The translations under genes were made by a program, and so were the position numbers. This document shows positions 1-8,861 of a stretch of 64,000 nt of DNA, piece after piece. The stretch spans positions 1,984,001 through 2,048,000 of the forward strand of contig CAVTRI010000001.1 in the NCBI GenBank assembly GCA_963737075.1. The letters run 5' to 3'. Origin of the DNA: CAVTRI01 sp963737075. GTDB lineage: Bacteria > Actinomycetota > Acidimicrobiia > Acidimicrobiales > Palsa-688. The first letter of the stretch is position 1. Each line of letters begins with the position of its first letter. The notes under the pieces are model-generated. The model was not told the origin of the DNA. It saw nothing but the letters and a program-made list of their open reading frames with translations, and ran no database searches.

Positions 1-1
1 T

Positions 2-1285
2 GACGACGCTGCGTCTAGCCGACCATCTTGCGCCCGCCGCCCGGGCTGGCCATCGTGCGGCGAGGGCGGCGATGCCCGAGCCCATCATCAGCGACAGGCC
101 GAGGACCACCAGGGGCACGACGCGGTCGCTGGAGCGCATCGCCATGGCGAGGGTCGACCCGCTCGAGGCGCCCTTGACGGCGTCGCCGACGACGGACGGG
201 TATGCATACGGGAACGCGCCCACCGCAATGACCACGCCGACCGCGACCAGGAGGACCGCGTACGCCCGGTACCGCCAGCGGACCAACAGCCCGAGAGCGA
301 CCGCTGCCGCGGGCACGGCGAAGCTCACGGCCAGCAGCCAGAGCGACTGTGTGTACTCGACGCCGGCCAGCGTCCAGGGCTGCACTTTGTCCTGCCCGTA
401 GAAGTACCAGTAGCCCAGCCCGCGCAGGACCTCGGCGGCCGAGGACGTGCGCGAGACCGTCGGGATGGTCTCGGTTACCCGAAGGATGTTGATGCCGTGG
501 CGGGCTTCGACCCACAGTCCCGCGATCCACCACAGCGACACCAGCACGCTCAGTCCGACGATCCGCGCCGCCACGGACCCCGCCCCCTTCCACGTGATTT
601 CGCGGGTGGCGACGATCGCGTACACGAGCCACAGTGCGGGCGCGATCAGTACCAGCACGATGGACGTCGCGTTGATTCCCCCGACAAGCGCGACGATCAG
701 TGCGAAGCAAGCTGGATAGCGCCAGCGGGATCCGGGATTCGCGCGAACGGCCTTCACGGTCAGCCCGACCAGCCAGCCAAGCGCAGCCCAGGGAAGCACG
801 ATCGCCGAGGACCGAGCGATGTAGTCGATGAGGTACGGCGACAGGGTGTAGGAAACCGCGGCGACGGCGCGACCCCAGCCTTCGACGCCCAGTTGCCGGC
901 AGCAGTACGCGACCCCGGTCCCGGCGGCGAAGAGCAGGGTGCCCATCCAGATTCGCTGACCGACCCACATGGGGATGCCCAACCAGTGGACGACCGTGAA
1001 GAACGGGCCCATCGGGAAGAGGTAGCCGATGTTTTGGTGAGTGACGGTGCCCAGTCCGGTGTTGGGATCCCACATCGACGCCGCGCCGACGGTCAGCCGT
1101 CCGGGATCGAGGTACAGGTACTGCTTGGTGTCGGCAGCGACCATGCCCGGGTTGGTGGCGAGCAGCGGCACGTAGCTCACGGCGGCGAGGAGCAGCCACA
1201 GCCAGCGATCGCCGCTAGCCCGCTGCGGTCGGCTTCGCCTCAGGGCTGTTCGAGCCCCGGCTCTGGAGCGCAACGGGCTGGGCAC
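2..1285 (-). CDS. aftD: AftD-type alpha-(1->3)-arabinofuranosyltransferase, 3' end outside window
   Basis: Integral membrane GT-C glycosyltransferase (DUF3367 family) that adds arabinofuranose from decaprenyl-phospho-arabinose to cell-wall arabinan on the outer face of the membrane. The frame stays open to the window edge and gives at least 428 residues. After a basic N-terminus comes a first membrane helix (about residues 28-45), an ADTK acidic loop near residue 51, then the family block WDPNTGLGTVTHQNIGYLFP near residue 72 and GYWYFYGQDK near residue 290, both characteristic of AftD. Many hydrophobic helices follow. The start is set at a GTG; a TTG 12 bases further in is an alternative. It is divergent from the acyltransferase with only 24 bases between starts. 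An arginine-rich reading of another frame on the same strand is a shadow. Family AftD proteins exceed 1,000 residues, so most of the gene lies outside. Confidence 0.8.
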   Translation of the reverse strand, partial: MPSPLRSRAGARTALRRSRPQRASGDRWLWLLLAAVSYVPLLATNPGMVAADTKQYLYLDPGRLTVGAASMWDPNTGLGTVTHQNIGYLFPMGPFFTVVHWLGIPMWVGQRIWMGTLLFAAGTGVAYCCRQLGVEGWGRAVAAVSYTLSPYLIDYIARSSAIVLPWAALGWLVGLTVKAVRANPGSRWRYPACFALIVALVGGINATSIVLVLIAPALWLVYAIVATREITWKGAGSVAARIVGLSVLVSLWWIAGLWVEARHGINILRVTETIPTVSRTSSAAEVLRGLGYWYFYGQDKVQPWTLAGVEYTQSLWLLAVSFAVPAAAVALGLLVRWRYRAYAVLLVAVGVVIAVGAFPYAYPSVVGDAVKGASSGSTLAMAMRSSDRVVPLVVLGLSLMMGSGIAALAARWPARAAGARWSARRSVV

Positions 1286-1309
1286 GGAGCGCCGAGTGTA
1301 CGTGCGAGA

Positions 1310-3337
1310 ATGCGGCCGATGGGGGGCACACCCGCTTCGACACCGGCGCCAACCGCGACCGGCCGCACCGGGCGCGGGCAACGCCTCGACGCCCTCGACG
1401 GGCTGCGGGCGATTGCCGTCCTGGCGGTCCTCGCCTACCACGGGGGCATCGGCGGCGTGCGGGGCGGGATGTTCGGCGTCGACGCCTTCTTCGTGCTGTC
1501 CGGCTACCTGATCACGACCCTCCTGCTGGCCGAGCGCGCCGGCTCCGGCACCATCCAGTTACGCCGCTTCTGGGCCCGGCGCGCCCGGCGCCTCCTTCCC
1601 GCCCTGGCGTTGACGGTGGTCGGCGCGCTCGCCCTCGCCCGTTTCGCCGCCGGGGGCGACAGCCTGACCCGCGTTCGAGGAGACGCCCTCGGGGCCCTCT
1701 TCTACGTGAGCAACTGGCACCTCGTGCTCTCGGGCCAGGGATATTTCGCGCTCGACGGGGCGCCGTCGCCACTGCTGCACACGTGGTCGCTGGGCGTCGA
1801 AGAGCAGTTCTACGTCGTGTGGCCGCTGGTGGTCCTCGGCGCCGCCCTCTGGGCCAAGCGGCGTCACCAGAGCCCGGCGCGCACGATCGCCTGGTTGGCT
1901 CTCGGCGGAGCGCTGGCGTCGGCGGCCCTGATGGCCGGATTGCACGCGGCCGGCATGTCGACGTCCCGTCTGTACTACGGCACCGACACCAGGGCCCAGG
2001 CGCTGCTGGCCGGCGCCGCACTCGCGGGCGTCCTCGCGAGCCGTGCCCTTCCGGCCGGCCGCGGCCGTCGGGCCTGGAGCGTTGTCGGGTGGATCGGCGC
2101 CAGCGGGTTGGCCTGGCTCCTGTTCCAGGTCGATGGTTCATCGACGTGGCTCTACAACGGCGGGTTCCTGCTCGTCGCCGCGTGCGGCGCCGCCGTGGTG
2201 GGATCAGCCGTCACCCGCCCAGACGCCCTGCTCGTCCGGGGCCTCGCCACCCGCCCCATGGTCGCGATCGGGCGCATCTCCTACGGGGTGTACCTCTATC
2301 ACTGGCCGATCTTTCTCTGGCTCGACGGAGCCCGCACCGGTCTGACCGGCTGGTCACTCTTCGTGGTTCGGCTGACGGTGACCTTCGTCGTGGCCACGCT
2401 TTCGTGGGTGGCTCTCGAGCAACCCGTTCGCCGAGCCCGGCTCGTGCCTCGGGCGGTGAGGGATACGCCGATGCGACTGCGGCCCCTGCTGCTGCCGGCG
2501 GCGACGATCACGGCGGTGCTCGCGGTGACGGTATCCATGATGCCCACCGCCTCCACCGGCGCGTCGACGCAGCTGGCGTCGGCCGCGGGGCCGATCGCGG
2601 CCGCCACTCCTGTTTCTCACGCTGCGCCAGCGGCACCCGTGCGGGCTTTGCTGGTCGGCGACTCTCTTGGCGTCACCCTGGGCGAGGGGTTGGCAGTGGA
2701 CTCCGCCCGCTGGGGCGTGACGGTTGACCAGGGCGCCGCCCTCGGCTGCGACCTCGACCCCCAGAGCACCGTCGACGTCATGGGGGTCGTCGGACCCGCC
2801 GCCCAAGGGTGCGCGGATTGGCAGACGGCCTGGACGGCCGCGGTCGCGCGGGACCATCCGCAAGTGGTCCTCATGCTCCTCGGCCGTTGGGAAGTGCTCG
2901 ACCGCCGCTACAACGGCCGTTGGACGCATGTCGGTGAGCAGCCGTGGGACAGCCACCTCCGCGACGAGCTCGACCAGGCGATCGACACGCTTTCGGCGCA
3001 GGGGGCCACCGTCGTGCTGCTCACCCTGCCCTACATACAGCAGACCACCGAACAACCCGACGGTCAGCCGTGGGACATGAACCTTCCGGGCCGCACCGAC
3101 GCCTTCAACGCCGTCCTCGCGGCGGCGGCCGCTCGCCGACCCGGGCGCGCCGTCGTGGTCGACCTCAACCGGGTGGTCGACCCCGCCGGGCGTTACACCT
3201 CTGTCGTCGACGGCGTGCGCGTCCGCAACAGCGACTACGAGCACTTCTCCGTTGCCGGCGGCGAGTGGCTCCGATCCCGGCTGCTCCCGACTGTCGCCGC
3301 GATCGGATCGGCAGCCGAGAGCCACAGCCAGGGCTGA
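1310..3337 (+). CDS. acyltransferase 3 (OafA/YrhL type) with C-terminal SGNH domain
   Basis: Membrane O-acyltransferase that moves an acyl (often acetyl) group onto a surface polysaccharide or glycolipid. About 675 residues. Residues 27-370 are the acyltransferase-3 domain with about ten helices: catalytic YHGG (His about 44), FGVDAFFVLSGYLI, the basic RRFWARRARRLLP and WSLGVEEQFYVVWP are all visible. A soluble C-terminal domain from about residue 440 has the SGNH nucleophile GDS (VGDSLGV) and a late DYEHFS block that supplies the D-x-x-H acid/base pair. The ATG at 1310 is chosen because the acyltransferase domain begins shortly after it; the frame is open far upstream, but that part is antisense to aftD and has no domain. 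Head-to-head position with aftD suggests modification of envelope arabinan or a related glycan, which is inference. Confidence 0.88.
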   Translation: MRPMGGTPASTPAPTATGRTGRGQRLDALDGLRAIAVLAVLAYHGGIGGVRGGMFGVDAFFVLSGYLITTLLLAERAGSGTIQLRRFWARRARRLLPALALTVVGALALARFAAGGDSLTRVRGDALGALFYVSNWHLVLSGQGYFALDGAPSPLLHTWSLGVEEQFYVVWPLVVLGAALWAKRRHQSPARTIAWLALGGALASAALMAGLHAAGMSTSRLYYGTDTRAQALLAGAALAGVLASRALPAGRGRRAWSVVGWIGASGLAWLLFQVDGSSTWLYNGGFLLVAACGAAVVGSAVTRPDALLVRGLATRPMVAIGRISYGVYLYHWPIFLWLDGARTGLTGWSLFVVRLTVTFVVATLSWVALEQPVRRARLVPRAVRDTPMRLRPLLLPAATITAVLAVTVSMMPTASTGASTQLASAAGPIAAATPVSHAAPAAPVRALLVGDSLGVTLGEGLAVDSARWGVTVDQGAALGCDLDPQSTVDVMGVVGPAAQGCADWQTAWTAAVARDHPQVVLMLLGRWEVLDRRYNGRWTHVGEQPWDSHLRDELDQAIDTLSAQGATVVLLTLPYIQQTTEQPDGQPWDMNLPGRTDAFNAVLAAAAARRPGRAVVVDLNRVVDPAGRYTSVVDGVRVRNSDYEHFSVAGGEWLRSRLLPTVAAIGSAAESHSQG

Positions 3338-3360
3338 GGAGGCCAGTAGGGTCGGAGAAG

Positions 3361-4929
3361 ATGACCAGTTCGGAAACCCGTTCGGCGGCCACCACGCCCG
3401 CGGGGACTGACCGGCCGAGAACCGCACTGGCGGTCCTGTCGCTCGTGCTGTTCGTGACGTTTCTCGACAACACCATCGTCAGCGCCGCGCTGGCGGACAT
3501 CCAGCCCAGCCTGCACGCCGGGGTCAATGCCCTCCAGTGGGTCGTGAGCTCATACGCCCTGGCGTTTGCGGCGTTGATGCTGACGTTCGGAACCCTCGGC
3601 GACCGCTTCGGCCGACGGCGTGTGATGGCCATCGGGCTGGTGGTGTTCGGCGCCGGCTCCATTCTCGGCATGCTTTCGGTCTCACCCGGCATGCTGATTG
3701 GCGCCCGAGTCGTCATGGGAGTCGGTGCCGCAGCGTCGGAACCCGGGACGCTTTCGATGATCCGCCACCTGTACCCCGAAACGGAGGACCGGGCGCAGGC
3801 CCTCGGCGTGTGGGCCGCCGTGTCGGGACTGGCGCTCGCCGCCGGACCCGTGATCGGCGGCGTGCTGGTTGGCGTGTGGTCGTGGCGAGGGGTCTTCGCG
3901 TTCAACGTCGCCGTCAGCGTGGCGGCGCTCGCCGGCGTCTATGGCGCGCTCCCCGAAAACCGAGATGATCGCGACCGCAAGCTCGACGTGGGGGGCTTCG
4001 TCTTCGGCGCCGGTGCACTGGTGGCCGCCACCTTCGCCACCATTGACGGCGAGACGGCCGGCTATACCTCCCCTCAGGTCCTCGCCATGTACCTCGTCGC
4101 CGCGGCCGCCATGGTCGTGTTCATCGCCGTGGAGCGTCGAGCCGAGCAACCAGTCCTTGACCTTCGCTACTTCCGGGAGCCGGCGTTCGTGGGCGCCAAC
4201 GTCGTGGCCTTCACCACATACTTCGCACTGTTCGCCGTGTTTTTCTTCATCCCGCTCTATCTGCAACTCGTCGGCTCGGCGACGCCATACCACATCGCCC
4301 TGCTCTTCCTCCCCATGGCCGTAATGCTGGTCGCGGGGTCGGCGCTCAACGGGCGTTGGGTGGCGTTGTCGGGACCGACGCTGCCGATGGCCCTCGGGTG
4401 CCTGACGTCGGGGGGTGCCCTTCTCCTGATCAACGCCCTCATCACGCCTTCGTCAGGTCTCGCCGACATCGGCTGGACGCTGGCGTTGGCCGGAGCGGGG
4501 CTCTCGCTGGTGATCGTCCCCGCCAACGCCACCGCGCTCGATGTGATCCCCTCGGCCCGCTCGGGGATGGCCGCGTCGGCAGTCAACACCAGCCGCGAGC
4601 TCGGAGCAGTGGCGGGCGTCGCCGTGCTCGGCGCCATTGTCAACGCCCAGCTCACGGTCAACCTGTCGCGCAGCCTCATCGCCGCTCACATCCCGAAGGG
4701 GCTGCGTGACCTCGTGATCACGGCGGTGACGACTGGGGCGTACGGCCCCAACTCGACCCAGGGGGTGCCGACGACCGGCCCGACGGGCGCGCTCATCCAG
4801 AAGGTGATCAGCGAGGCGGAGGGGGCCTTCGCCAACGGCCTCGAGATCGTGCTGATCCTGGCGGGAGTGCTCATGCTGGCATCGACGATCGCCGCGCTGG
4901 CGACGACCCGCCGTACGGTGGCCCAATGA
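3361..4929 (+). CDS. MFS drug efflux transporter, DHA2 (EmrB/QacA) family
   Basis: Proton-coupled exporter of the 14-helix DHA2 class, about 522 residues. LDNTIVSAALADIQP in helix 1 is motif D, GDRFGRRR near residue 80 is motif A between helices 2 and 3, and GLALAAGPVIGG near residue 155 is motif C, the antiporter signature. The ATG is preceded by GGAG at a good distance (cggagaag). It lies 23 bases after the acyltransferase gene on the same strand, so the two may be co-transcribed. Substrate cannot be told. The stop codon lies just before the 39-bp tandem repeat. Confidence 0.9.
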   Translation: MTSSETRSAATTPAGTDRPRTALAVLSLVLFVTFLDNTIVSAALADIQPSLHAGVNALQWVVSSYALAFAALMLTFGTLGDRFGRRRVMAIGLVVFGAGSILGMLSVSPGMLIGARVVMGVGAAASEPGTLSMIRHLYPETEDRAQALGVWAAVSGLALAAGPVIGGVLVGVWSWRGVFAFNVAVSVAALAGVYGALPENRDDRDRKLDVGGFVFGAGALVAATFATIDGETAGYTSPQVLAMYLVAAAAMVVFIAVERRAEQPVLDLRYFREPAFVGANVVAFTTYFALFAVFFFIPLYLQLVGSATPYHIALLFLPMAVMLVAGSALNGRWVALSGPTLPMALGCLTSGGALLLINALITPSSGLADIGWTLALAGAGLSLVIVPANATALDVIPSARSGMAASAVNTSRELGAVAGVAVLGAIVNAQLTVNLSRSLIAAHIPKGLRDLVITAVTTGAYGPNSTQGVPTTGPTGALIQKVISEAEGAFANGLEIVLILAGVLMLASTIAALATTRRTVAQ

Positions 4930-4940
4930 GCTGTCGTTTG

Positions 4941-5160
4941 GGGACCGTCCCTTGCACGGTGGCTTGTGGCTCGCGTTTGGGGGCCGTCCCTTGGACGGTG
5001 GCTTGTGGCTCGCGGTTAGGGACCGTCCCGTGGGCGGCGGCGTGTGGCTCGCGTTTGGGGGCCGTCCCCTGCGCGGTGGCTTGTGGCTCGCGTTTAGGGG
5101 CCGTCCCGTGGGCGGCGGCGTGTGGCTCGCGTTTGGGGACCATCGATTGCGCGGTGGCCC
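4941..5160 (+). repeat. tandem repeat, 39-bp unit, about 5.6 copies
   Basis: Five full units start at 4941, 4980, 5019, 5058 and 5097, with a degenerate sixth at 5136. Each unit runs GGG(A/G)CCGTCCC, a GC-rich middle, then GTGGCTCGCGTTT. Units 1, 2 and 4 share one middle (CTTGnnCGGTGGCTT) and units 3 and 5 another (GTGGGCGGCGGCG), so the array partly follows an alternating higher-order pattern. Because 39 is a multiple of three, every frame stays open and encodes 13-residue repeats, such as GGLWLAFGGRPLD in the NUDIX frame. The array lies between the MFS stop and the NUDIX start. GGGAC-C-GTCCC in units 1 and 3 is an inverted repeat. Confidence 0.9.
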
Positions 5161-5161
5161 G

Positions 5162-5899
5162 GTGAGCGGGTCGGTGTGGCCGGCGTTTGGGCCGGAGCTG
5201 CGTGGCTTTCTGGCCGGCAACCTGAGGGCCCACGAACGGGTGGCCCAGCCGCTCGACGGCCGGCGCCTCGCCGCGGTCGCGGTCGTCGTCCTCGACAGCG
5301 ACGCCCGCGTCCACGGTGTGGACAACCATCCGGCCCCTGGAGAACGCATGGCGGGCATCCCCGGTGCCGGCGACTACCCGCTCACCGGCAGCGTGGCAGG
5401 AACGGCCGGCGGCCCCGCGGTGCTGCTCACCCGCCGGGCGGCGCGTCTCCGCGACCACGCCGGACAGTGGGCGTTGCCCGGCGGCCGGGTGATGCGTGGC
5501 GAACGTCCGGTCGACGCCGTCCTTCGCGAGCTGGCCGAGGAGGTCGGCCTGGAGTTGCCGGAATCAGCGGTCATCGGCGCCCTGGACGACTATCCGACGC
5601 GCTCGGGATTCGTGATCACACCGTTCGTGCTGTGGGCCGACGACGATCCGGCGCTGCGCCCCGATCCGAACGAGGTGCTGTCGGTGCACCGAGTCGCGTT
5701 CCGAGAGTTGTGTCGGGCGGACTCGCCGCGGTTTGTGGCCATCCCCGAATCCGACCGGCCCGTAGTCCAGATCCCCATCGGCGGCGACCTCATCCACGCG
5801 CCCACGGGAGCGGTGCTGCTGCAGTTCCGGCGGGTGGCGATCGAGGGCACGCTCGAGCGAGTATCGGACTACGAGCAGCCAGTGTTCGCATGGCGCTAG
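5162..5899 (+). CDS. NUDIX hydrolase, CoA pyrophosphatase-like
   Basis: Hydrolyses a nucleoside diphosphate linked to another moiety, cutting a pyrophosphate bond with Mg2+. A perfect NUDIX box, GRVMRGERPVDAV followed by LRELAEEVGLEL, sits at about residues 106-130 of 245. The N-terminal FLAGNLRAHERVA and the long C-terminal part with IGGDLIHAPTGA resemble actinobacterial proteins annotated as CoA-pyrophosphatase-like NUDIX. The GTG at 5162 is preferred because similarity starts here; a further in-frame start exists at 4952 inside the tandem repeat and would add 70 residues of 13-residue repeats. No clear ribosome site precedes either start, so the true start is open. Confidence 0.8.
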   Translation: MSGSVWPAFGPELRGFLAGNLRAHERVAQPLDGRRLAAVAVVVLDSDARVHGVDNHPAPGERMAGIPGAGDYPLTGSVAGTAGGPAVLLTRRAARLRDHAGQWALPGGRVMRGERPVDAVLRELAEEVGLELPESAVIGALDDYPTRSGFVITPFVLWADDDPALRPDPNEVLSVHRVAFRELCRADSPRFVAIPESDRPVVQIPIGGDLIHAPTGAVLLQFRRVAIEGTLERVSDYEQPVFAWR

Positions 5900-6223
5900 A
5901 CCATCTCCGTCGCGCTTTCGGCTCGGGGCCTCGCCGTACGGCCTCTGATGGCGCGATCGGGCTCCACGCCGGCAACTGAGGGCGCGATTTGGCGTCACAT
6001 TCGATGCCTCATCGCGCCTCGTCAGATGGACCTCACAACGCAACGCCCCAAGCCCCAGCCAAGGGAGCGATCCGTCGCGGCGGCACAGGAATATCCGAGG
6101 ACCTGAACGCGCGCGCACGCGGCGAAATGTCGAGCGCCGCCGACGCCGCACCACGTGGACTCCTCTCGGAGATCGACCGCCAACGTAACGTGGCGCGAAC
6201 CCAACGCGACGAGAGGGCACGGC
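5900..6223. other. intergenic region without a supported gene
   Basis: No frame shows a recognisable protein here. GGCGCGAT-like motifs recur (near 5949, 5982 and, inverted, 6013), and the last 20 bases carry the GAGAGGG ribosome site of the next gene. It may hold that gene's promoter; no convincing -35/-10 pair was found. Confidence 0.5.
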
Positions 6224-7141
6224 ATGGACAGCGAAGGCAAGCTCGGCCCGTGGGTCGAGGAATGGATGAGATCCAACCCGGAGAGAGCCGAACCGCTCGT
6301 GGAACTGTCACCTGGGATCCTGGAGCTCGCAAGGGGTCCGTGGGGTTTTCCGCCCACTCGCGAGATCGCCGACATCTACGACTCCGATGTCGAAGGGATC
6401 CCCGTGAGGGTCTACCGACCGGCCGGACCGCTGACAGGTGTGGTGCCCTACTTCCACGGCGGGGGGTTCGTGATGGGCAGCATCGGCATCATGGACAACG
6501 TCGCCCGCGAGCTGGCCCACGCCGCGTCCGCGATCGTCGTGTCCGTCGGCTACCGCCTGGCGCCTGAGCATCGTTACCCAGCCGCCCTGGACGACTGCGA
6601 AACGGTCACCCGCTGGGCCCACGCCAACCGGACGGCACTGGGCGCTCCCGCGGCGCCCGTCGCCGTGGCCGGCGAAAGCGCAGGCGGCAACCTGGCCGCT
6701 TCGGTCAGCCTGCGGCTACGCGACGACGGCGAGGACTTGCTGGCCGGTCAGGTGCTCATCTATCCGGCCGTCAGCGGTACGCAGGTCTTCCCGTCCAGAA
6801 GGGAATTCGACGGCCTGATCATCAGCCTCGCGGCCGGAGAACAGTATTGGGGCGCCTACTCGGGTAGCCAAGACTTGGAAGATGACCCCTACGCCGTCCC
6901 CTTGGCAGCCAAGGACCTCGGTGGGCTGCCGCCCGCGCTGGTCGTGCTCGGGGGCTGCGACATGCTGCGCGACGAGGGCCGGGCATACGCGCACCGCTTA
7001 CGGAATGACGGTGTCCCGACTGAAGAAGTGTGCTTCGCAGGTCAACCTCACGGTTTCGTGAACTTCGGCTTCCCCGCCGCTGAGGAGGCGTTCAAACGGA
7101 TCGGCACCTGGTTGCGAGCGTGCTTCGCCGACCAGCCCTAA
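6224..7141 (+). CDS. alpha/beta hydrolase, hormone-sensitive-lipase family
   Basis: Carboxylesterase of the HSL group, about 305 residues. Oxyanion motif HGGGF is near residue 79, nucleophile motif GESAGG near 151, the acid in GGCDMLRDEG near 247 and the base in GQPHGF near 277, so the full Ser-Asp-His triad is present. YRLAPEH is also typical. ATG at 6224 follows GAGAGGG at proper spacing; an upstream in-frame start at 6155 lacks one. Soluble, probably cytosolic. A second HSL-type protein lies at 23772-24674 and is not adjacent. Substrate is unknown. Confidence 0.87.
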   Translation: MDSEGKLGPWVEEWMRSNPERAEPLVELSPGILELARGPWGFPPTREIADIYDSDVEGIPVRVYRPAGPLTGVVPYFHGGGFVMGSIGIMDNVARELAHAASAIVVSVGYRLAPEHRYPAALDDCETVTRWAHANRTALGAPAAPVAVAGESAGGNLAASVSLRLRDDGEDLLAGQVLIYPAVSGTQVFPSRREFDGLIISLAAGEQYWGAYSGSQDLEDDPYAVPLAAKDLGGLPPALVVLGGCDMLRDEGRAYAHRLRNDGVPTEEVCFAGQPHGFVNFGFPAAEEAFKRIGTWLRACFADQP

Positions 7142-7247
7142 AGGCCTGCAGCCAGCCCTAAAGGGCCCAGAGCCCGAACGGCCTTAAAGGGCCTGCAGCC
7201 AGCCCTCAAGGGCCTGCAGCCGCCATCGAGGGCCCACAGCCCGAACG
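7132..7247 (+). repeat. cluster of short direct repeats after an esterase gene
   Basis: The 3' end of the esterase gene runs into repeats: CCAGCCCTAAAGG at 7132 and 7152, AGGGCCTGCAGCC at least twice between 7185 and 7222, and GGGCCCA(G/C)AGCCCGAACG twice. The esterase stop codon TAA lies inside the first unit. GGCC- and CTGCAG-containing units can pair with each other, so the segment may end transcription, but there is no T tract. Confidence 0.65.
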
Positions 7248-7305
7248 AACCTCAGCATTGCAGTCCGCCATTGCATGCGTTTTCCGCCCCACCTAACGTG
7301 CGGTC

Positions 7306-8094
7306 ATGACTGACATTCGGTACGAGGTCGACGACCCGGTTGCCCTCATCACCCTCGATCGACCCGAAAAGCTCAATGCACTTACGCATCCCATGCTGGC
7401 TCAGTTGCGTGAGGCGGTGCATGAAGCGGCCCACGACCGTTCGGTCGTCGGCATCGTCGTCACCGGCGCAGGGCGCGGGTTCTGCTCGGGATTGGATGCC
7501 GCCGCGCTCGACGAGGCGACCACGGCCGGTTCGTCAGGCCGTCCGAAAACGGATGAGGTTCCTGGCATGTTCACATGGCTGCTAAAGGTTCCGAAGCCAA
7601 TCATCGCCGCAATCAATGGTGTCGCCGCGGGTGGTGGCTTCGTCCTTACCGTGATGGCCGACATTCGCATCGCATCGACGGCCGGATCGTTTACGTCGAT
7701 CTTCTCCAAGCGCGGCCTGATCGCCGAGCACGGCACGACGTGGATCGTCCCCCGGTTGATCGGGACAGGCGCCGCGCTCGACCTCCTGTGGTCCTCGCGC
7801 CGAATCGACGCCCACGAGGCACACCGGATCGGGCTTGTGCAGCAGGTGGTCGAGCCGGATGCCCTCCTTTCGACGGCCCGCCAGTACGTGCAGGATCTGG
7901 CGGACAACGTGTCGCCGGCGTCGCTGGCGGACACGAAGCGCCTCGTCTACCGCCACCTCGGCGTGGGCTACGACGACGCGCTCCGCGAGACGGACGAGGT
8001 CCAGTATGCGGCGCTCGATCGCGTCGACGCCAAGGAAGGTGCGACCGCCCTGCTCGAGAAGCGACAGGCCGCCTTTCCCCGTCTGGGTCGGTGA
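7306..8094 (+). CDS. enoyl-CoA hydratase/isomerase family protein (crotonase 1)
   Basis: Crotonase-fold enzyme acting on acyl-CoA, about 262 residues. LDRPEKLNAL, the oxyanion segment GRGFCSGLDAAAL and NGVAAGGGFVLTVMADIRIA are diagnostic. The two glutamates of classical hydratase are missing: the first position falls in GGGFV (Val) and the second in FSKRG (Lys/Arg). Instead there is RGLIAEHGTTW, the pattern of a large actinobacterial subgroup whose reaction is not defined, so hydration should not be assumed. The stop overlaps the next start by one base (TGATG), implying translational coupling with crotonase 2. Confidence 0.85.
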   Translation: MTDIRYEVDDPVALITLDRPEKLNALTHPMLAQLREAVHEAAHDRSVVGIVVTGAGRGFCSGLDAAALDEATTAGSSGRPKTDEVPGMFTWLLKVPKPIIAAINGVAAGGGFVLTVMADIRIASTAGSFTSIFSKRGLIAEHGTTWIVPRLIGTGAALDLLWSSRRIDAHEAHRIGLVQQVVEPDALLSTARQYVQDLADNVSPASLADTKRLVYRHLGVGYDDALRETDEVQYAALDRVDAKEGATALLEKRQAAFPRLGR

Positions 8095-8861
8095 TGGCCT
8101 TCGAGACCTTGCGCTACGAGGTCGACGGCGGCCTTGCCCGGCTGACCCTCAACCGCCCGGATGCCATGAACGGCATGACGAACCGCATGGTTCGCGAGGC
8201 CAAAGAGGCGCTCGAGGGTGCGGCTTGCGACCCGGACATTCGTGTCCTCGTGCTCACCGGCGAAGGCAAAGCATTTTGCCCGGGTGCTGACCTGAAGCAC
8301 TTCACGCAGGGCAACAGCGACGATCGCCTGACGGCGCGCGACTTCCGCGTCACTGCGCTGCTCCACGAGATCCCCGCGGTTACCGTCGCTGCCATCAACG
8401 GTGCCTGTGCCGGCGCAGGGCTCGGGTGGGCCCTGGCTTGCGATCTCCGGATGATGGCGGCTTCCGCGAAGCTGAACACCGCATTCCTGGACGTGGCTGT
8501 CGCCGGCGACATGGCGATCCCGTGGACGCTGCCGCGACTCATCGGGGCCGCCGCCGCCCGGGACCTCTCGTTCATGCCGCGCAAGGTCGACGCCGAAGAG
8601 GCTCTGCGCATCGGACTCGTCGCCCGTGTGTTCCCCGACGAATCGTTTCGCAGCAACACCGAAGAAGTGCTCGGCAGGCTGCTCAAGAAGTCGCCGACCG
8701 CGCTGCGCGGAATGAAGGAAAACTACATCTCCGCAGAACGCATGACTCTCGGCGACTTCATCGACTACGAATCGGAACGCCATCTGCGCATCGCCGCCAG
8801 CGACGACACCGCGGAAGCGTTCCGAGCGTTCCTCGAGAAACGAGAGCCAAAGTTCTCCTAG
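8094..8861 (+). CDS. enoyl-CoA hydratase/isomerase family protein (crotonase 2)
   Basis: Second crotonase, about 255 residues, starting at the ATG that overlaps the TGA of crotonase 1. LNRPDAMNGM, GEGKAFCPGADLKHF and NGACAGAGLGWALACDLRMM give the CoA-binding and oxyanion elements. The usual catalytic glutamate positions are again changed (GAGLGWA and LDVAVAGD). The two proteins are similar but not close copies; they may form a mixed complex or act in successive steps, which is inference. The 3' end overlaps the convergent methyltransferase gene by four bases. Confidence 0.85.
   Translation: MAFETLRYEVDGGLARLTLNRPDAMNGMTNRMVREAKEALEGAACDPDIRVLVLTGEGKAFCPGADLKHFTQGNSDDRLTARDFRVTALLHEIPAVTVAAINGACAGAGLGWALACDLRMMAASAKLNTAFLDVAVAGDMAIPWTLPRLIGAAAARDLSFMPRKVDAEEALRIGLVARVFPDESFRSNTEEVLGRLLKKSPTALRGMKENYISAERMTLGDFIDYESERHLRIAASDDTAEAFRAFLEKREPKFS

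Noticed and set aside
15..1199. Long Arg-rich open reading frame on the minus strand
   Set aside because: It is a neighbouring frame of the AftD gene; composition is shadow-like and no family appears.
497..1309. N-terminal extension of the acyltransferase
   Set aside because: It overlaps aftD on the other strand and has no recognisable domain; the ATG at 1310 fits the family.
4941..5160. Possible CRISPR array
   Set aside because: Repeats are contiguous with no unique spacers and no cas genes.
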